Part shown: positions 60,601 through 64,000 of the stretch, piece after piece
Numbering within the stretch: the first letter of the stretch is position 1
Layout: each line of letters opens with the position of its first letter
Source of the DNA: Pseudomonas viridiflava
GTDB taxonomy: Bacteria; Pseudomonadota; Gammaproteobacteria; Pseudomonadales; Pseudomonadaceae
Direction: 5' to 3'
DNA length: 64,000 nt
Assembly (NCBI RefSeq): GCF_900582625.1
Contig: NZ_UTIQ01000001.1
Coordinates: 186,001 to 250,000 of the forward strand
The notes under the pieces: generated by a model
What the model was told of the DNA's origin: nothing
Seen by the model: only the letters and a program-made list of their open reading frames with translations
The model's database searches: none
Made by a program: the position numbers and the translations under genes

Positions 60601-61434
60601 GCCGCTGGCGGCCATGTCGGCGGCGAGTTTTACGCCCACGCCGGCCTCGGTGCCGACCAGGCGGATGGCGCCGGCGTACATGCCGCCGAGGGCAGAGCTG
60701 TCGATGGCCAGTAGCGGCTTGGCGCTGCCGTCGTCGGCTTTGGCGGTGGCGGCCAAAGTGGTTGCGTCCACCTCGTTGCGACCGGCGATGATGTTCAGGC
60801 GCTGGGCTTGCAGCTCGGCGTTGAGTTTGGCGCTGCGGGTGATGAGGTCGAACTGGCTGATGTTCGAGGCGTTGAGGCCGGCGCCTTCGATGTTGATTTC
60901 GCCGCCGTTGACGTCGAAGTGGTCGAGCTTGCCGTTGTCGATCACCGGCGTGCCGGTGGTGAGTGTGGCGCGCGGGGTGTTGATGAAGCCGCAGCCGTCG
61001 CAGGTGATGCCATGGGGGTTGGCGACCACGACATGAGCGCCCTGCCCGGCCACTTCGGTGTAGCCCTTGAGCTGGCTTTGGTTGCCGCCGGTGACTTCGT
61101 TGAGAATCAGGTTCGCGGCACGACCGTTAAGGTTGCTGTTGCCGAGAATTACGCCGCCCAGTTGCGTGTCATTGAATGGGCCAGTTCCGTTGTTGAGGAT
61201 CAGGCCTGGCTTGCCGACGTTGTAGTCGGTGAATTTGTTGTGGGACAGGCCGCTGGCGTTGGGCGTGGCGATGTTGATGATCGGCACGCCGTTAGCCGCT
61301 TGGGTGATGGCAGCGTTGCCTGCGGCGTTGGGGTCGAGGGTGAGTTCAGCTGCGGTGCTGACGAGGGGATTGAGGAACAAGACGCCCGCGAGCAGGCGGG
61401 CGATTGAGCGGAAGAGCGGACTGGTTACGTCCAT
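54610..61434 (-). CDS. cdiA: CdiA/TpsA-type two-partner-secreted exoprotein with C-terminal toxin
   Basis: This 2274-residue protein starts with a signal peptide (about 1-28) and a TPS secretion domain (about 30-270; NAAGNAAITQAANGVPIINI, HVVVANPHGITCDGCGFINT). Long filamentous repeats (NAGGTLQA- and DNRAGTL-like) follow to about 1550, then a hydrophobic Gly/Ala-rich stretch near 1635-1675. At about 1925 VAQNSTQYNWLLHHE stands where the VENN pretoxin motif is expected. The last 120 residues carry GWEHVVNRHF and TTSIMTVVTDKFGNLITTTP, probably an RNase-type toxin of unknown class. It should be exported by a CdiB/TpsB that is not encoded here and act on neighbouring cells on contact. Confidence 0.85.
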   Translation of the reverse strand: MDVTSPLFRSIARLLAGVLFLNPLVSTAAELTLDPNAAGNAAITQAANGVPIINIATPNASGLSHNKFTDYNVGKPGLILNNGTGPFNDTQLGGVILGNSNLNGRAANLILNEVTGGNQSQLKGYTEVAGQGAHVVVANPHGITCDGCGFINTPRATLTTGTPVIDNGKLDHFDVNGGEINIEGAGLNASNISQFDLITRSAKLNAELQAQRLNIIAGRNEVDATTLAATAKADDGSAKPLLAIDSSALGGMYAGAIRLVGTEAGVGVKLAADMAASGGDIHIDANGKLTVARVASAGSVSATAKHIDLTDTVYASQNATLTADQIDIASSLASGANLSLTSAAITNNGSLEAGAKADGSGNSAALLDIQGGTLNNNGSVSSQGRLSTDLQRLNNAGKTIVAVGDTSVKANAIDNRGGKLVGQKTLTVTADNLDNRAGTLASNKALSLTLADTLNNSADGLLLSKADGLTLTAKTLNNAGGTVQADGSALTMTATDADNSAGTLRGASVVLTAGAVSNQGGSVLAKTELTVNAASFNNSDGTVGANTVGLNLSGHLNNADGLVESATALQLKAGSVSNSGGKLRALGSSGTSAFEIGGLFNNEGGLVEVGNATLSLTSASLSNQLGTVRHLGSQFALTLTDAYSGDGSLLSQGDLTVIAARLETGAKAVWTIGGNADFTVSGVFSNRGALTAGKGLIARAESLQNYGTLGAAGTLRLEGTSLLNDGGLIFSGQDMTLRLDRFTNRSADVFSLGRLSIAKDDSDNLLSLLENRSGSIESTGDMSLRAAVLANRKDLFRTENTQIHGWVSVNCFDCGGGHHNVDYIAREVFETSVVEDSAAARISSGGNLDIKGGELANHYSTIAASGAISITATSLENMGATTGTLERVRRYNTGRISDGSDERFRDNYVDPYNAQGFPKVLPAYFGRWTLVSDIETQTPGAIAAPAIIQAGGAVTIQATQPITNASVIAHQAPQLGGAQGTDSVADASRPVVVQLNPQLVPDATQQPVTLPAFNLPQGHNGLFHVNTDSSHPFLVETNPAFASLRGFLSSDYLLDTIGYNQDVTQRRLGDGLYEQRLVQQAIAARTGKRFLDGLSSDEAQFRYLMDNAIASKTALNLVPGIALSAEQVAALTHDIVWMQEQEIDGQKVLVPVLYLAQATDRLAPNGALIQGHDVTLISGATLLNSGTLRASNNLTVSAETIGNGGLMQANERLSMLAADSIHNAQGGVIAGKDVSLTALTGDILNQRTVTTDARRGKGFSQVTSVVDNAASIEAANDLHLSAGGDIVNLGSQLKAGGNAELKAGGDVVIGSVEAQDSQMRKDRRHAWETSSTSQYGSDVQVGGDLHVNAGNDLAVIASEVKAGGDVALQAGHDVTLSAAANESSSEYRYKGNGKKVTKETSTVRQQASVIEAGGDLGVSADNNLIISASELTAGKEAYLYAGEQLAVISAEDSDYSLSDKTKKGSWGRKSAKRDEVTDVRNVGSAITTGGDLTLESGGDQLYRKATLDSAGDLSLDSGGAITFEAVADSHSESHEKSSNSWVWTSLDNKGRVDETLRQSQLSAKGEVLIDAVKGLHIDVKQINKESVSQSIDAMVQADPSMAWLKDVEARGDVDWRQVKELHDKWHDSHSGLGGPATIVIIIIVAYFTAGAASGLIGTLAGGAGGGAFAAGTAATVAADATAAGWANVAGSAMLTSAAGTATVSTINNKGNLAAAAKETFNSNSLKNYAVAGITAGLTAGIFNDWTGTTTGPAPALTDATNGALANTGAVGVANASGGLSSLQGVGQFAANQMLQNSTSAVLNKMLGREGSLGDALQASLANTFAAAGFNLIGDLTSATNWDLKDGSPAKIALHAVMGGLAAEAAGGSFKTGALAAGVNEAVVDALANQYGQMDPDHKKALLVMNSQLIGVMTATVQGGDEQDLQTGSWVAQNSTQYNWLLHHEVEEADKARAACEGSASAAQACKDDITRATDQLSKLRDQQMYDYGRALQEKAYVEGWARQDYEEGINAYWGNIDKSQVVVGDPAATQTGFIFREMTSGAKEAAGTLPGRVWDTVSHPLDLINGVFNGVVSIPGATVDWITSPIPALSIESALDNVATMPAAATGGMLFDNATGLLVAGIGGKLVAWVGGKWVDFKAAPVANGELPGAKGTAKVAETTIQVPGRVQSRVNLMNGDKSAGWEHVVNRHFNLEVNASQFTIEQGELRTLLQSKEVVDAPVTRILDSAQGVRYVREVNLNQTIGIDKFSGHTTSIMTVVTDKFGNLITTTPGVIK

Positions 61435-61605
61435 GTGGGCGTCTCGTTCGGCAGCGGTGGGAAGGCTGCAAAACTACGGCGCGCAAGCGGGGGCAGCTGC
61501 CGGGCGGGGCCGGAGGTGCCGTGTGACGGGGCGGAAAAAAGCTGGGGTTTGTTCGCTGTTAGAGGCCGTTCTTCTTTAGGCGGGCGTGGGATCGTGGTGT
61601 GCAGG

Positions 61606-61665
61606 GATCGCGGCTAAAGCCGCTCCTACAACATCAACTGTAGGAGCGGCTTTAGCCGCGATGCT
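61606..61665. repeat. REP pair (BIME) upstream of the cdiA gene
   Basis: GATCGCGGCTAAAGCCGCTC and GAGCGGCTTTAGCCGCGATG face each other around CTACAACATCAACTGTAG, forming a nearly perfect 55-bp palindrome. It is the same class as 16681-16765. Confidence 0.9.
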
Positions 61666-61699
61666 TTGGGGACGATGAGGATGAGGCGCTCGGCTTCGC

Positions 61700-61930
61700 T
61701 CCCCCCGCCCGCTAGGTGCGAGAGGGGCTGGGGGTGAGGGTTTGCGCTCGCCGCTAACGGCCCCTCTCCCGCCCTTCGGGCACCCTCTCCCGCATGCGGG
61801 CGAGGGGATTGGTCGGCTACCGCGTTCGGCTTGGCTCCCCTCTCCCGTCTGCGGGAGAGGGGCTGGGGGTGAGGGTTTGCGCTCGCCGCTAACGGCCCCT
61901 CTCCCGCAAGCGGGCGAGGGGATCGGTCGG
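61700..61930. repeat. Tandem array of CCCTCTCCCG palindromes
   Basis: At least four palindrome units lie here. An exact 51-bp repeat, from GAGGGGCTGGGGGTGAGGG to GGCCCCTCTCCCGC, occurs at 61722-61772 and again at 61857-61907, a 135-bp offset, showing a recent tandem duplication. The array and the REP pair fill the gap between cdiA (starts 61434) and the barrel gene (ends 61958). No gene is seen from 61435 to 61957, and no clear cdiA promoter could be placed. Confidence 0.8.
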
Positions 61931-61957
61931 CCACCGCGTTCCAGCTTCGCTCCGTTC

Positions 61958-64000
61958 TCAATATTTCCCCACCGCGTTAAAGAACCAGCCCTGGCTGCGA
62001 TAGGACAGGTCGGTCAAGTCGTCGCTGAAGTCGCTGAAGTTGTAGCCCACGCCGGCTTTGAAGTGGTTGCCGAAGTGGCGATAAACGCCCACCAGCATGC
62101 CGGTGCGGCTGTCTTCGGCGGCGAATTCGTCGCGGCGGCGGACTTCGGCCATCAGGTCCCATTTTTTCACGACGTGCCAGTCCACTCGCGCGGCGACTAA
62201 TTGCCCGCGGCTGTCGAACCAGTCGGCAGACGTGTCGCGGCTCATGCGCAGTTCGCTCAGGCGGTAGGCGTATTTGCCGCCCACGCTCCAGCGTTCGGTC
62301 AGGTCGTAGATGCCGTCGATGGCGAATACGTGGCTGCGCTGGGCGTAGTCTACGGACGTGCCGGTGGCGGTCGACACTTGGTCGGGCGGCGGCAGGTCGG
62401 CCAGGTAGGTGTATTTGGTCAGCAGGTTGAGCTTGTCGTTAAACACCGGGCGGTAGGCGTAGCCCAGGGACGCTTCGACGAAGTCGCCGTTGAAGTAGTC
62501 GCCACGGTCGGAGTTGCCGACAGAGAAGTCCAACTTGCCGATAAAGCGCCAGTCCGGGTTGACCTTGTAGCTGATGTTGTTGCGCATCAGCCACACGCTG
62601 AGGTCTTGCACGTCGCTGCTGTCTTCGCGGTATTCCAGGCGGCTGGCGTAGCGCAAGTCGCCGTTGCTGTAGCCGACCTTGCCACCAATGGCGCGGCGTT
62701 TCAGGGCGTAGTCGGTCTCTTCGTTGAAGGTGCCGAATTCGGTGGTTACGCCGTAGCTCCAGTGGTCGTCCGGGGCGAAGTCCAGGCCGTAGCCTTGAAT
62801 CACGCCGGCCTGGTCGCCGTGTTGCACGCGCTGTTCGGCGTACACGCTGGTGGTGTCGGTCCAGCGCGAACGGGCGCCAGAGACGAACTGACCGGTACGA
62901 CCGCTGCTGTCCAGGCCGCTGCGGCTGGCGAAACCGTCGTCGCTGCGGTCGCTGTCGAGTTGGTAGTTGAGGTAGACGTTGGTGCGGTCCGAGGCGTCGT
63001 AGCCCACGCCCGCTTTGGCGCCCAGGCCCAGGTTGCCGCCGGACAATTCGCCGTTCAACGAGGTGCGTTCGTTGAGGCGGTAGTCGCCGCCAACGCCGAG
63101 GCGGTTGTTGGCTTGACGGGTGCCGTCGCGGGTCAGCGTGCCTTGGCCAAAGCCGTACACCGACCAGTCTTCCTGGGCGTGGTATAGCGCTTGGAACAAG
63201 GCGTCGTTGCGCTCGCCTTCGTCGTAGTTGCCGTTGTCGTAGCCGGCGTAGGTGCCGGTGTACAGGTTGCGGTAGGCGCCGCCGTAGGTTTGCCGGTCGT
63301 TGCGCATGCCGCCGGACAGACGCCAGGCGTCGCTCAGGTCGTAGGCCAGTTGCGCTTCGGCGGCGCGGCGCGAACGGCCGCCGTCTTCTTCGGTTTCGTC
63401 GGCTTTTACCGTCACCTCGGTTTTGTCGTTGAGCGGCGCGGTGTAGCTACCGCCCACCTGATCGGTGGCCAGCTCGGACAAGCGCCCCGGTGCCGAGAAG
63501 CCGGCGTCGCGGTTTTCGAAGTAGAAGGTGCCGCGCCCTTCGGCGTCGTCGACCACGTCTTTGAGGTCGAACGCGGTCTCCACGCGGTTGGCGCGAGCGC
63601 GCGAGTCGGTGCCGGCCACTTGCTGACCAAAGCCGAAACCGCCGTCGTAGGAGAAGCGCTGGTCGAGGCTGTCGCCTTCGCTTTGGGCCGATTCCAGTTT
63701 CAGCCAGGTGCCTTCGCTGTGGCGCAGCAACAGGTCGCCGCCGCCAAGGGTCTGGTCTTCGCGGCCGGTCTGTTCTTGCATGCTGCCGGTTACGCCGACG
63801 CGCACGTTGTCGTTCACCCAGTAGGCGGCGCGACCACCGTAGGCGAGGTCGTCGAGCTGTTCCAGGCCCGGCGAGTATTCGTAGCCGACCACCAGGAACA
63901 CCGGGTTGCCGGACAGGCTGCCGCCGGAGCGAATCAGGGTGCTGCCATCGGCGGTGGCCGACAGCGGCTGGGTGAGAATTACCCGGCCTTGCAGCGCGTT
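61958..64000 (-). CDS. Large surface protein, C-terminal outer-membrane beta-barrel (5' end outside the window)
   Basis: The frame is open from the right edge of the window, so only the last 680 codons are seen; the GTG at 63901 is internal. The visible part is a run of amphipathic strands with many Tyr, Asp and Gly, such as SVYGFGQGTLTRDGTRQANN and NVYLNYQLDSDRSDDGF, and ends in an aromatic residue (FFNAVGKY), as outer-membrane barrels do. It is like the C-terminal part of large Pseudomonas repeat-containing surface proteins. The start of the fragment (VILTQPLSATADGSTLI) suggests a link to upstream repeats. Precise family unknown. Confidence 0.75.
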   Translation of the reverse strand, partial: NALQGRVILTQPLSATADGSTLIRSGGSLSGNPVFLVVGYEYSPGLEQLDDLAYGGRAAYWVNDNVRVGVTGSMQEQTGREDQTLGGGDLLLRHSEGTWLKLESAQSEGDSLDQRFSYDGGFGFGQQVAGTDSRARANRVETAFDLKDVVDDAEGRGTFYFENRDAGFSAPGRLSELATDQVGGSYTAPLNDKTEVTVKADETEEDGGRSRRAAEAQLAYDLSDAWRLSGGMRNDRQTYGGAYRNLYTGTYAGYDNGNYDEGERNDALFQALYHAQEDWSVYGFGQGTLTRDGTRQANNRLGVGGDYRLNERTSLNGELSGGNLGLGAKAGVGYDASDRTNVYLNYQLDSDRSDDGFASRSGLDSSGRTGQFVSGARSRWTDTTSVYAEQRVQHGDQAGVIQGYGLDFAPDDHWSYGVTTEFGTFNEETDYALKRRAIGGKVGYSNGDLRYASRLEYREDSSDVQDLSVWLMRNNISYKVNPDWRFIGKLDFSVGNSDRGDYFNGDFVEASLGYAYRPVFNDKLNLLTKYTYLADLPPPDQVSTATGTSVDYAQRSHVFAIDGIYDLTERWSVGGKYAYRLSELRMSRDTSADWFDSRGQLVAARVDWHVVKKWDLMAEVRRRDEFAAEDSRTGMLVGVYRHFGNHFKAGVGYNFSDFSDDLTDLSYRSQGWFFNAVGKY

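Noticed and set aside
54685..61407. Several long forward-strand frames opposite cdiA
   Set aside because: They arise from the repetitive codon pattern of the exoprotein; products are Val/Gly/Ala runs without motifs or ribosome sites.
61700..61930. CRISPR or attachment site
   Set aside because: The repeats are the same intergenic palindromes found at other gene ends in the window; no integrase is present.

Overview
The window looks like a chromosomal stretch of a Pseudomonas of the fluorescens-putida type. The evidence is high GC, dense packing, abundant REP palindromes of the 'TAGGAGC...GCTTGCTGGCGA' and 'CGCGGCTAAAGCCGCTCCTAC' kinds, Pseudomonas-type small families (DUF5064, DUF2986, DUF2946, Rof), and many LysR/AraC/TetR-controlled accessory gene pairs. 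The assignment to genus is inference from these families. No rRNA, tRNA or CRISPR array was seen.

Layout. 1-7.0 kb: tail of an RND pump with a TetR gene, an MFS/HxlR divergent pair with a visible operator, an HSL-type esterase with a DUF5064 gene, and a large CHASE4-PAS-GGDEF-EAL c-di-GMP enzyme. 7.1-16 kb: a catabolic cluster (acyl-CoA ligase, acyl-CoA dehydrogenase, MFS importer, LysR regulator, DUF1302 outer-membrane protein, DUF1329 periplasmic protein); a near-identical 21-bp operator lies before the ligase and before the lysR gene, tying the cluster together. 16-22 kb: two DUF202 membrane proteins, an SdsA-type alkylsulfatase, an MFS/hydrolase pair and its LysR. 22-31 kb: an isoquinoline-oxidoreductase-type molybdenum hydroxylase (2Fe-2S subunit, Tat-exported large subunit, XdhC chaperone) with AraC and TetR genes, a DUF4442 hot-dog protein, the Rho inhibitor Rof, and a LysR/aldo-keto reductase pair. 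31-41 kb: a TerC/Alx protein behind a structured leader that masks its Shine-Dalgarno, a lipoprotein, an F420-oxidoreductase-like protein, a pirin/LysR pair, a repeat island, DUF2986, LysE/GNAT, a B3/4-domain protein, and a TonB receptor with DUF2946 and AraC genes.

41-52.6 kb: a polar amino-acid ABC importer (binding protein and two permeases, no ATPase here) behind a PLP C-S lyase, three LysR genes in a row, a glutathione transferase, a PNPOx-flavin/FNR/ferredoxin fusion with a 69-residue partner, and a TauD-type dioxygenase divergent from an AraC gene. This looks like a module for acquiring and breaking down sulfur or amino-acid compounds; that function is inference.

52.6-64 kb: a contact-dependent inhibition region. 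A 2274-residue CdiA/TpsA exoprotein is followed, with ATGA overlap, by a candidate immunity gene and terminator. Further downstream are a displaced toxin-tail fragment with a second immunity-like gene, split off by an IS3 remnant and by miniature inverted-repeat elements. No CdiB partner is in the window. Upstream lie repeat arrays and the C-terminal beta-barrel of a large surface protein that runs off the end.
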